Made by a program: the position numbers and the translations under genes. The notes below the pieces were generated by a model. That model ran no database searches and had not been told where the DNA came from. It saw nothing but the letters and a program-made list of their open reading frames with translations. 5,466 nt of DNA from Actinomycetota bacterium (GTDB taxonomy: Bacteria; Actinomycetota; Coriobacteriia; Coriobacteriales; RUG844): contig JAAXUU010000113.1 in NCBI GenBank assembly GCA_013335845.1, positions 1 to 5,466 on the forward strand, given 5' to 3'. Below are positions 1 through 5,466 of the stretch, in pieces (the stretch's first letter is position 1; each line of letters begins with the position of its first letter).

Positions 1-107
1 TGCTTACCCTTCGATAGGTTCTTGTTCGCGCAGCTATTGGAAAGTGTGACCGAAACAGCATCCGCGCTCAACCCGATGCCGATCAGAATTATTTCAAAGA
101 TACCCAT
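1..107 (-). CDS. mntP: Manganese efflux pump MntP, N-terminal fragment (cut by window edge)
   Basis: Only the first 35 codons are present; the gene runs off the left edge. The start ATG (107-105) is preceded by AAAGGGA with about 5 nt spacing. The peptide begins MGIFEIILIGIGLSADAVSV and continues TLSNSCANKNLSKGK, a hydrophobic first transmembrane helix carrying the LS-x-DA motif of the MntP (DUF204) family. The Asp falls at residue 16, the position of the conserved membrane Asp in E. coli MntP. Members of this family export Mn2+ across the cytoplasmic membrane. The assignment is strongly supported by the upstream leader, which holds a manganese-type yybP-ykoY riboswitch, its terminator and its own promoter. 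The related YtaF-like branch of the same superfamily cannot be fully excluded from 35 residues, but the riboswitch favours MntP. Confidence 0.88.
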   Translation of the reverse strand, partial: MGIFEIILIGIGLSADAVSVTLSNSCANKNLSKGK

Positions 108-147
108 GTAATCCCTTTCTATTCAATACCAACGTTCCACTGCAATG

Positions 148-200
148 AAAAAGACCTATGTGTAGCGGTGCAGTCTAGCTGCAACACCACACATAGGTCT
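148..200 (-). terminator. Intrinsic terminator acting as riboswitch expression platform
   Basis: On the minus strand a perfect 12-bp stem, AGACCTATGTGT (200-189) with ACACATAGGTCT (163-152), is topped by a GG/CC and TGCAG/CTGCA inner helix with a 5-nt loop, and is followed directly by five T (152-148). It lies between the aptamer and the mntP start codon, 40 nt before the ATG. Its 5' arm includes CCTATG (197-192), which can instead close the aptamer P1 helix, so the two structures compete. It would also stop any transcript reading through from thrS. On the plus strand the same hairpin is followed only by a weaker TCTTTT. Confidence 0.88.
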
Positions 201-279
201 CGTCTTTTAAAGCAAGCCAGGCGTATCGCCAGTATGTTGACTTACTACGCACATACTCTGCGCAGACTACTCCCCTACG
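192..279 (-). promoter_or_regulatory. yybP-ykoY manganese riboswitch (aptamer)
   Basis: The two most conserved blocks of the yybP-ykoY family are present in order: GGGGAGTAG at 275-267 and GTCAACATACT at 241-231. They are followed by a small GGCG-ATA-CGCC hairpin (230-220). A closing helix P1 can form between CGTAGG (279-274) and CCTATG (197-192), six pairs with one G-U. AGTATGT (257-251) can also pair with ACATACT in the second block. Established knowledge: this family binds Mn2+ and usually switches manganese export genes on. Here the P1 3' strand is also part of the terminator's 5' arm, so Mn2+-stabilised P1 should prevent termination and allow mntP expression. The conserved blocks and P1/terminator overlap are seen directly; the ON polarity is inferred from the geometry. 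Confidence 0.9.
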
Positions 280-301
280 GAAGAAAAACAATCGAATGCG
301 A

Positions 302-330
302 AGTGTACGCGTTGAAAATATCGGCGTCAA
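302..330 (-). promoter_or_regulatory. Sigma-70 type promoter for the riboswitch-mntP unit
   Basis: TTGACG (330-325) and TACACT (307-302) are separated by exactly 17 nt on the minus strand, matching 5/6 and 4/6 of the -35 and -10 consensus. The predicted transcription start, around 296-294, is about 16 nt upstream of the aptamer's P1 helix, as expected for a riboswitch leader. The promoter starts 18 nt after the thrS stop codon, so mntP can be transcribed independently of thrS. Confidence 0.75.
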
Positions 331-348
331 TACACTGCGGATACGATC

Positions 349-2271
349 TTATACTTGCGCCGCTTTGATGATCTCCTTGAACGCTTCGATCTTCATGGTA
401 CCCTTATCACCTTCGTGACGCTCACGGACACTCACATCGCCGTTCTCGATTTCCTTATCGCCCATAACCAGCATATATGGGATCTTTTGCTGTTGTGCCT
501 TGGCGATTTTGATACGCATGGGTTCGTTCTCGGTCATTACCTCGACACGCCCACCAATTGCACGGAGTTCATCTGCAAGTTTCTGTGCGGCTTCGATATG
601 GCGATCTGCGATAGGAATGATGGTAGCCTGTACCGGAGCCAACCAACACGGCAGTGCACCTGCGTAATGCTCGATCAAAATACCCAAGAATCTCTCGATG
701 GAGCCGAAAATCGCTCGGTGCAGCATGTACGGGCGCTCCTCGGAGTTATCTGCCGTACGATAAGTGAGATTGAAACGTTCGGGAAAGTTGAAGTCGACCT
801 GAATGGTCGAACACTGCCACGTGCGTCCGATTGCATCCTTCACTTTGATGTCGATCTTCGGACCATAAAATGCGCCATCTCCCTCGTTGATCTCATAGGC
901 GAGATTGTGAGCAGCACAGGCTTCTTTCAGGGAATTCTCGGCAAGCTCCCACATAGCATCGGTTCCGATGGATTTCGCCGGACGGGTTGAGATCTCAGCC
1001 TCGTACTCGAAACCGAACTCACCCATGATCGAATCCACCAAGTCCAAGATCGATACGACCTCGTCGACTACTTGATCGGCTCTGCAGAATACGTGCGCGT
1101 CGTCTTGAGTGAAGCCGCGCGCGCGCAGCAAGCCATGCACGACACCGCTCATCTCATGACGATACACGGTGCCGAACTCGAAGAAGCGGAGAGGAAGTTC
1201 ACGGTAGGAATGCAGGTCGTTGCGATAGAGCATGACATGGCCCGGACAGTTCATGGGCTTAACCGCATATTCACTGAGGCGCGGCTCTTCGTCTGACCCT
1301 TCGTTGATTTGGAAGAAGTACATATTCTCGTGATAGAAGTCGTAGTGCCCGCTCGTCTTCCAAACATCGGCTTTATAGATATGAGGGGTTATCACTTCCT
1401 CGTAGCCGCGGCGATACAACTCCTTGCGCAGCCATTCCTGCAGGATACGTATGATACGGGCACCCTTAGGGAGATAGAGCGGCAAACCGACGCCCGCATC
1501 CTCATCCATCATATAGATGCCCAGTTCTTTTCCAAGTTTGCGGTGGTCGCGTTTCTCGGCTTCTTCGATACGCGTGAGATAGGCATCGAGGTCCTTTTTC
1601 AAGAACCATGCAGTGCCGTAGATACGCTGAAGCATCTGACGGTCACTGTCGCCACGCCAATACGCACCTGCCTGCTTGATCAATTTGAACGCGATGAGTT
1701 TTCCCGTGTCGGGAATATGTGGACCGCGGCAAAGATCGGTGAAAGTGCCTAGGCTATAGAGTGATATAGGCTCATCGGTTGGAAGTTCCGCAAGTAGTTC
1801 ATGCTTGAGAGGTTGGCCGGGCAACGCATCCAATGCTTCAGCCGGAGTGACGACCTTGCGTGTGAAACTGTCTTTTGCGGCGACGATTTCTGCCATACGC
1901 TCTTCGATGGCAGCCAGATCCTCGGGTGAGAACGTGCGGCCGACCTCGAAGTCGTAGTAGAAACCGTTCTCGATGGAAGGTCCGATACCGAATTGTGCTC
2001 CGGGGAATAAATCAGCCACTGCCTGTGCCATTATGTGCGCCGCTGAGTGCCGTAGGATATCGAGGGCTTCGGGAGATTTCATGGTGACGATCTCCACAAC
2101 ATCGCCGTCGGAGACTACCGCGCTTAAGTCGACCAGTGAGCCATTGATCTTCCCTGCAAGGGAAGCCTCCACGAGGCGAGATCCAATAGATGCCGCTACG
2201 TCTTTTACCGTTGCCCCCTGCTCGACTTCCTTTTTCGAACCATCAGGCAGAACCACATTGATACGTGTCAT
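349..2271 (-). CDS. thrS: Threonyl-tRNA synthetase
   Basis: Complete class II ThrRS of 640 aa (E. coli: 642). It charges tRNA-Thr with threonine in the cytoplasm and edits mischarged Ser-tRNA-Thr. Domains in order: TGS (about 1-64); editing domain with the zinc-type ligands H75, H79, C181 and H185 (HSAAH and CRGPH motifs); class II catalytic core (about 245-540) with C342 (MNCPGH), motif 2 R371 (RHEMSG), H393 (DDAH) and H518 (LHRAIFGSIER, motif 3), where C342, H393 and H518 are the expected catalytic zinc ligands; and a C-terminal anticodon-binding domain (about 545-640). No key residue is missing. The start at 2271 is chosen because GAGG stands 6 nt upstream and MTRINVVLPDG matches the usual N-terminus; an in-frame ATG at 2283 is less likely, and longer forms would translate through the leader hairpins. 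The leader carries two anticodon-like hairpins suggesting translational autoregulation. No intrinsic terminator was seen directly after the stop. Confidence 0.98.
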   Translation of the reverse strand: MTRINVVLPDGSKKEVEQGATVKDVAASIGSRLVEASLAGKINGSLVDLSAVVSDGDVVEIVTMKSPEALDILRHSAAHIMAQAVADLFPGAQFGIGPSIENGFYYDFEVGRTFSPEDLAAIEERMAEIVAAKDSFTRKVVTPAEALDALPGQPLKHELLAELPTDEPISLYSLGTFTDLCRGPHIPDTGKLIAFKLIKQAGAYWRGDSDRQMLQRIYGTAWFLKKDLDAYLTRIEEAEKRDHRKLGKELGIYMMDEDAGVGLPLYLPKGARIIRILQEWLRKELYRRGYEEVITPHIYKADVWKTSGHYDFYHENMYFFQINEGSDEEPRLSEYAVKPMNCPGHVMLYRNDLHSYRELPLRFFEFGTVYRHEMSGVVHGLLRARGFTQDDAHVFCRADQVVDEVVSILDLVDSIMGEFGFEYEAEISTRPAKSIGTDAMWELAENSLKEACAAHNLAYEINEGDGAFYGPKIDIKVKDAIGRTWQCSTIQVDFNFPERFNLTYRTADNSEERPYMLHRAIFGSIERFLGILIEHYAGALPCWLAPVQATIIPIADRHIEAAQKLADELRAIGGRVEVMTENEPMRIKIAKAQQQKIPYMLVMGDKEIENGDVSVRERHEGDKGTMKIEAFKEIIKAAQV

Positions 2272-2281
2272 AACAAACCTC
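2272..2281 (-). promoter_or_regulatory. thrS: thrS ribosome binding site
   Basis: GAGG (2281-2278), followed by a 6-nt spacer TTTGTT, precedes the ATG at 2271 and fixes the thrS start. The SD plus spacer contains GGTTTGTT (2279-2272), the same octamer found in the loops of the two upstream hairpins. Confidence 0.8.
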
Positions 2282-2291
2282 ATTTCATCGG

Positions 2292-2354
2292 GTGACCTCA
2301 CGGGAACAAACCGTGAATCACAAATCAACCCTCACGGGAACAAACCGTGAGTTG
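2292..2354 (-). promoter_or_regulatory. Tandem tRNA-Thr anticodon-like hairpins in thrS leader (putative translational operator)
   Basis: Two hairpins precede thrS. Hairpin 1 pairs CTCACGG (2351-2345) with CCGTGAG (2337-2331) around the 7-nt loop TTTGTTC, and can extend by CAA/TTG. Hairpin 2 pairs TTCACGG (2317-2311) with CCGTGAG (2303-2297) around the same loop, and extends by GTGA/TCAC past a one-base bulge to about 11 pairs. Numbered as a tRNA anticodon loop, both read U32 U33 U34 G35 U36 U37 C38, putting UGU, a threonine anticodon, in place behind the invariant U33. G35 and U36 are known ThrRS identity bases. E. coli ThrRS represses its own mRNA by binding an anticodon-like hairpin beside the RBS; the same role is inferred here. 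The hairpins span about -80 to -21 from the ATG. Unlike tRNA, position 37 is U, not A. Confidence 0.72.
2296..2350 (-). repeat. Two exact 21-bp direct repeats, 34-bp period
   Basis: The copies at 2350-2330 and 2316-2296 (minus strand) are identical over 21 bases, beginning TCACGG, passing through TTTGTTC and ending CCGTGAGG. They are separated by 13 nt. Each is itself an inverted repeat and forms the hairpins described for the thrS leader. The flanks differ but each preserves extra pairing for its own hairpin, which points to selected structure. Confidence 0.95.
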
Positions 2355-2358
2355 AATG

Positions 2359-2382
2359 CTTACTCTACCATACTCGAGTAAG
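2359..2382 (-). promoter_or_regulatory. Additional stem-loop in thrS leader
   Basis: CTTACTC (2382-2376) pairs perfectly with GAGTAAG (2365-2359) around the 10-nt loop GAGTATGGTA. It lies 4-7 nt upstream of the first anticodon-like hairpin and has no T-run, so it is not a terminator. It may be an upstream arm of the same operator, by analogy with the two-arm E. coli thrS operator; that role is inference. Confidence 0.45.
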
Positions 2383-2410
2383 GCTTTGATCGCTCTATCT
2401 TAGAGAAGCT

Positions 2411-3019
2411 TTATTGACGGGGTGGATCGTTAGGGCTAGGAATGCGCGTGGATACACGCCCTGCAGACCTCATCATCGATGTCTCTTGCTCAGATGATCC
2501 CATCGTATCGAGAGAAGATGTTCTGGGTGCCGCCACACGACGCATCGATCCGGTATTGCGCGCAGTTGTCGTTCTGGTGCGAGGAGCCGTAGATCCAACC
2601 TTGGTCGCGCAATGAGGGCATACGGACCACTCAGGTTCAAGAGTATTGTTGCACACCTTGCAGATATTCCTCAGTCTCACAAGACAATGTGGGCACAAAA
2701 CATATTCCCTGCGAGTCGGGTAACCGCACTGTGGGCATTCTCCGAACTCCATGAGCTGCCGCTGTTGTAGAAGGAGGCTGATATTCTGTTCTTCTCGGTC
2801 GCACGCATAAAGCGGTGGGCGCATCATGGCGTATATCATGACACCCAAGAACGGTATAAGGGCTATGATTCCCCACAAAACAGGAGTTGTTCCACGGAGA
2901 AACGAATCACGGACAACCCAGATTATCGACATCAGGTACAGCAGCGCAATAAACACCACAACTACCGTGAGCGCGAATTTTACTTGCGGAGTTATCAGTT
3001 GGGCAAGAATCTCGCTCAT
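2411..3019 (-). CDS. Membrane-anchored double zinc ribbon protein of unknown function
   Basis: A 202-aa protein; function not recognised. After a short N-terminus, two hydrophobic segments (about 15-37 and 47-66) form a helical hairpin whose second half, IPFLGVMIYAMMRPP, resembles the PLDc_N-type two-helix module. A short linker leads to four CxxC knuckles: C95/C98 (CPQC), C109/C112 (CPHC), C120/C123 (CKVC) and C134/C137 (CPHC), a double zinc ribbon. The last 60 residues are a low-complexity tail rich in Ser, Thr and Arg and probably disordered. The ribbon is most likely cytoplasmic, which is inferred from topology and not shown. The start has GAGG 7 nt upstream. It sits between folC and thrS on the same strand, 123 nt after folC and 139 nt before the thrS start. 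Double ribbons of this type often bind partner proteins or RNA, but no substrate can be assigned. Confidence 0.88.
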   Translation of the reverse strand: MSEILAQLITPQVKFALTVVVVFIALLYLMSIIWVVRDSFLRGTTPVLWGIIALIPFLGVMIYAMMRPPLYACDREEQNISLLLQQRQLMEFGECPQCGYPTRREYVLCPHCLVRLRNICKVCNNTLEPEWSVCPHCATKVGSTAPRTRTTTARNTGSMRRVAAPRTSSLDTMGSSEQETSMMRSAGRVSTRIPSPNDPPRQ

Positions 3020-3046
3020 GTACAGGCCTCACAAATCTCTAGATGT

Positions 3047-3087
3047 ATAAAAGTAGTGCGTAAAATGTAGTACATAAAAGTAGTACG
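3047..3087. repeat. Three near-identical 13-14 bp tandem units upstream of the zinc-ribbon gene
   Basis: On the plus strand the units are ATAAAAGTAGTGCG (3047-3060), TAAAATGTAGTAC (3061-3073) and ATAAAAGTAGTACG (3074-3087), adjoining without spacers in an AT-rich gap. The array ends 28 bp before the zinc-ribbon start codon. It could be an operator or part of a promoter region. A convincing -35/-10 pair was not found, although TTGATT and TATGTA with 17-nt spacing on the minus strand is a weak candidate. Confidence 0.6.
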
Positions 3088-3142
3088 TTTCCAAATCAAA
3101 CCTAACGCTGGATTCTACCAGACATAGGTGTTGTTTGCAGTA

Positions 3143-4477
3143 TCAAGCACTTGTATTCAGAAAAAGCCCTTTTATCGCGCCCGCAAGTGTGATGGAACCA
3201 CTCGCGACAACCGCTGGCGATCGATCTCCTTGTGTTAGATATACAAGTGCCTCAGCCGGAGTTTCGAAGGTCTTCGGGTGTGTTCCCGTGAGTGCATATA
3301 CAAGACCTGCTAAATCCTCCGTGCTCATTGCACGGGGAGACTCCGTTTTCGTCACCACGATCTTCGCCACTGCATCTTTCAGCGCTTTGATTATTCCCGC
3401 AGCGTCTTTATCCTTGAGGACGGCCAGAAGGAGGGTTGGTTTTTCTACCCCAGTGAATCGATTGGCGATAGCTTCAGCCAAAACCGATGCCCCTTGCGGA
3501 TTATGAGCCGCATCGATGATGAGCAGAGGGTCGCTTCGAAGAGTCTCGAAACGCCCGGGAATGACCACCTTCGCGAAAACGCGACGAACAGCCTCTGGGT
3601 TGAGTGCACGGCCGAGAGCAGACTCGGCAGCCGCTATCGCTGTGGCGATATTGGGAATCTGATACGGCGGAGCCACCATCGTCACGTCTTCGTACCGCGC
3701 GTGGCATCCTTCAACGTCCATGACAAGGGCGGGAGCTGTCTTTTTAACGGAATAGGTGACCGAAAGCTCAGCGGGTACACTGGGAAACAGATCACTCCCC
3801 TTTTCGAATACCACCCTAGGGTGAGTCGCACATTCTTCGGCTCGCTGCAAGAACACCTCTTGGGTCGCCGCCGTACCCGGTCCGAGAACCACGGATGACG
3901 CAGGTTTGATAATGGCTGCTTTCTCACCGGCGATCTCAAGTTCCGTATCCCCGAGAATGCCTTTATGGTCGAGACCGATACCCGTTATGGTCGCCACGGC
4001 GGAATCCACGATACTTGTCGCGTCCCACTTACCTCCCATGCCTACTTCGAAAACCGCGAAGTCGATCTGTTCTTGACCGAACAAATAGAGTGCAGCTGCA
4101 GTGAGCAACTCGAATTCAGTGACCGTCATCGGAGAAAGATCATCCGCGGCCTCAGCTGCGACATGGACTATCTCGGCGAATTTCGCGTGTGAAATGACCT
4201 CCCCGTCGATTTCGAAACGCTCGGGATATTCAACCAACTCCGGACTTGTGTAGAGTCCGACATGCATTCCCTCTTCGCGCAGAAGAGCTGCTAGCATGCG
4301 TGACACCGAGCTTTTCCCATTGGTCCCTGCAACCTGGAGAGAAACGAATCCCTTTTGGGGATTACCGAGCTTTTCTGCAAGAGCACGGATACCATCGAGT
4401 GATGGGTCTATACCGAAAACAAGCGCGCGGGACAGTATCCCGAGCGCTTGTTCGTATGAATCTTGTGAATGCGACAT
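3143..4477 (-). CDS. folC: Folylpolyglutamate synthase / dihydrofolate synthase
   Basis: A complete 444-aa Mur-ligase-like ATP-dependent enzyme. It adds glutamate to folates and, in bifunctional members, makes dihydrofolate from dihydropteroate. Seen in order: P-loop AGTNGKSS (50-57); SPE/ERFEIDGE region (about 78-93); FEVGMGGKWDATSIVD (143-158), the family's EVGxGGxxDATN block; GIGLDHKGILGDT (167-178) followed by the EKAAIIKP block (185-192); IPGRFE (306-311); and C-terminal DAAHNPQGAS (322-331). The length is typical (about 420-450 aa). Oddity: the P-loop reads GTNGKSS where most FolC proteins have GTNGKGS. Only 15 nt separate it from the valS stop. An AAAGG overlapping that stop, or GGTG 6 nt before the ATG, may serve as RBS, so co-transcription and translational coupling with valS are likely. 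Whether it has both activities cannot be told from sequence. Confidence 0.96.
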   Translation of the reverse strand: MSHSQDSYEQALGILSRALVFGIDPSLDGIRALAEKLGNPQKGFVSLQVAGTNGKSSVSRMLAALLREEGMHVGLYTSPELVEYPERFEIDGEVISHAKFAEIVHVAAEAADDLSPMTVTEFELLTAAALYLFGQEQIDFAVFEVGMGGKWDATSIVDSAVATITGIGLDHKGILGDTELEIAGEKAAIIKPASSVVLGPGTAATQEVFLQRAEECATHPRVVFEKGSDLFPSVPAELSVTYSVKKTAPALVMDVEGCHARYEDVTMVAPPYQIPNIATAIAAAESALGRALNPEAVRRVFAKVVIPGRFETLRSDPLLIIDAAHNPQGASVLAEAIANRFTGVEKPTLLLAVLKDKDAAGIIKALKDAVAKIVVTKTESPRAMSTEDLAGLVYALTGTHPKTFETPAEALVYLTQGDRSPAVVASGSITLAGAIKGLFLNTSA

Positions 4478-4492
4478 ATCAGCACCGAACCT

Positions 4493-5466
4493 TTATGAGA
4501 GTCCCATTAACTGAGAATCCAATATTTCAAGTGCGGCAATGCATTCATCTATCTTAGCTTGATCTTTGGCGATGACTTCAGGAGCCGCTTTTGCCAGATA
4601 ACCGGGATTATCGAATTTCTTCTGCACCTTGCAAAGATTGGATTCGACCACAGTACGTTCCTTTGCAAGACGGATCTTCTCGGCTTCGAAATCGACGAAA
4701 CCTTCCAGTACCACGAACACCTCGAGCCCCGCAGCAAGGACCGCAACGGCACCCGCGGGTTTCTCTGCATCGATTGCGATGTGGAGGGAAGCCGTACGGG
4801 CAAGACCGGAGACGAACGGCAGTACCGAGTTGAGCGCTGCGACATCATCGGCGGAAGCCTTGATGACCACATCGAGCTCAGTCTTAGGTGAAAGTCCGTA
4901 GCGTGCGCGGATGCCACGTATAGCGGTGATACTTTCGCATACCAGATCGATCGCATGCTCGGCAGGCTCGTCGATGTAGCGTGAAAGCGCATCGATGTCC
5001 GGCCACGCAGCGACCATAAGGGAGGGCGCACTATCCCCGTGCGGAACCTTGCCCCAGATCTCCTCCGTCACGAAGGGCATGATGGGATGGAGGAGACGAA
5101 GCGCCTGATCGAGAACGAATACGAGGTTTCGCTGAGTTGCGAGTCGGGCTTCCCCACCCTCCTGAAGGCGGGCCTTTGAGAACTCTATATACCAATCGCA
5201 GAATTCGCTCCAGAAGAAACTGTAGATCTCGCGAGAAGCCTCGCCGAACTCATACGTCGAAAGCGCCGTATCATAACGAGCCGCAAGATTCGCGAGTCGC
5301 GAGAAGATCCATCTATCCGTCGGGGTCGCCATAACCGGCACCCCGGGAGTATAGTCGTCCAAATTCATGAGCACGAAGCGCGAAGCATTCCAGATTTTCG
5401 TTGCGAAGTTTCGGCTACCCTCGAGCTTAGCCTTATTGAACTTCATATCCTGCGCGCCCGTTACCT
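4493..5466 (-). CDS. valS: Valyl-tRNA synthetase, C-terminal part (cut by window edge)
   Basis: The reading frame is open to the right edge, so the gene is partial at its 5' end; 323 residues plus the stop are visible, starting VTGAQDMKFNKAKLEG. The segment GAQDMKF followed by SRNFATKIWNASRFVLMN is the hallmark ValRS sequence just after the KMSKS loop, which lies outside the window. Next come the helical anticodon-binding domain (about 47-200) with DRWIFSRL and EFCDWYIE (87-94), and HPIMPFVTEEIW (126-137). The C-terminal tRNA-binding coiled coil (about 257-320) carries FDNPGYLAKAAPEVI (284-298). The enzyme charges tRNA-Val in the cytoplasm. The stop TAA is 15 nt before folC. The ATG at 5446 is internal and not a start. 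Confidence 0.97.
   Translation of the reverse strand, partial: VTGAQDMKFNKAKLEGSRNFATKIWNASRFVLMNLDDYTPGVPVMATPTDRWIFSRLANLAARYDTALSTYEFGEASREIYSFFWSEFCDWYIEFSKARLQEGGEARLATQRNLVFVLDQALRLLHPIMPFVTEEIWGKVPHGDSAPSLMVAAWPDIDALSRYIDEPAEHAIDLVCESITAIRGIRARYGLSPKTELDVVIKASADDVAALNSVLPFVSGLARTASLHIAIDAEKPAGAVAVLAAGLEVFVVLEGFVDFEAEKIRLAKERTVVESNLCKVQKKFDNPGYLAKAAPEVIAKDQAKIDECIAALEILDSQLMGLS

Noticed and set aside
168..368. Plus-strand 66-codon frame across the mntP leader
   Set aside because: It is fully explained by the riboswitch, terminator, promoter and thrS 3' end on the opposite strand.
355..990. Long plus-strand open frame (211 codons) opposite thrS
   Set aside because: It is antisense to the conserved thrS catalytic and C-terminal domains, resembles no known family and has no context; it is a shadow of thrS codon bias. 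The other plus-strand frames opposite thrS, folC and valS are rejected for the same reason.
2269..2328. Upstream thrS starts (codon at 2328 or ATG at 2283)
   Set aside because: The longer form would translate through hairpin 2 and lacks a good RBS. The ATG at 2283 would place the GAGG inside the coding sequence. The ATG at 2271 fits both the RBS and the family N-terminus.
2365..2376. Tiny upstream ORF (ATG GTA GAG TAA) in the thrS leader
   Set aside because: It contains no threonine codons, lies mostly in the loop of a stem-loop, and has no convincing RBS, so attenuation by leader-peptide translation is not supported.
2272..2410. T-box riboswitch upstream of thrS
   Set aside because: A T-box would need a specifier loop with an ACN codon, an AGGGUGGNACCGCG-like antiterminator block and a terminator. 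None is visible; the loops carry a Thr anticodon, not a codon, and no T-run hairpin precedes thrS.
2637..2876. Minus-strand 79-codon frame inside the zinc-ribbon gene
   Set aside because: It is an alternative frame of a gene whose main frame holds two transmembrane segments and four regular CxxC knuckles.
3121..3142. ACCTATGT shared between the region after folC and the mntP terminator
   Set aside because: The common stretch is too short, the copy after folC has no partner arm or T-run, and chance is the simplest explanation.

Overview
The window is a compact bacterial chromosomal segment of medium GC content in which every gene lies on the minus strand. Read in the direction of transcription (right to left), the order is: the C-terminal third of valyl-tRNA synthetase (valS, cut by the right edge), folC (folylpolyglutamate/dihydrofolate synthase), a small two-helix membrane protein with a double zinc ribbon, thrS (threonyl-tRNA synthetase, complete, 640 aa), and the first 35 codons of a manganese efflux pump (mntP, cut by the left edge). 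No mobile elements, CRISPR arrays or structural RNA genes were seen. Gene order and protein style suggest an actinobacterium of the Coriobacteriia type; this is an impression from the sequences, not a database result.

The coding genes are housekeeping, and the most interesting content is in the gaps between them. The 241-nt gap between thrS and mntP holds a complete manganese-sensing unit. It has a near-consensus sigma-70 promoter (TTGACG, 17 nt, TACACT), a yybP-ykoY type Mn2+ riboswitch aptamer with the hallmark GGGGAGTAG and GTCAACATACT segments, and a strong intrinsic terminator. The terminator's 5' arm contains the 3' strand of the aptamer's closing helix, so aptamer and terminator exclude each other. 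This fits Mn2+-induced read-through into mntP.

The 139-nt leader of thrS holds two tandem hairpins built on an exact 21-bp direct repeat. Each has a 7-nt loop, UUUGUUC, with UGU (a threonine anticodon) exactly at the anticodon position behind U33. They lie at about -80 to -21 relative to the start codon. This looks like a tRNA-Thr anticodon-arm mimic through which ThrRS could repress its own translation. The logic matches the E. coli thrS operator, but here the arm is duplicated, and a third copy of the loop sequence overlaps the Shine-Dalgarno site.

valS and folC are separated by only 15 nt and are probably co-transcribed. The zinc-ribbon gene follows folC after 123 nt of AT-rich DNA carrying three near-identical 13-14 bp tandem units. 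No intrinsic terminator was recognised between valS and thrS, so a long transcript valS-folC-zinc ribbon-thrS is possible.
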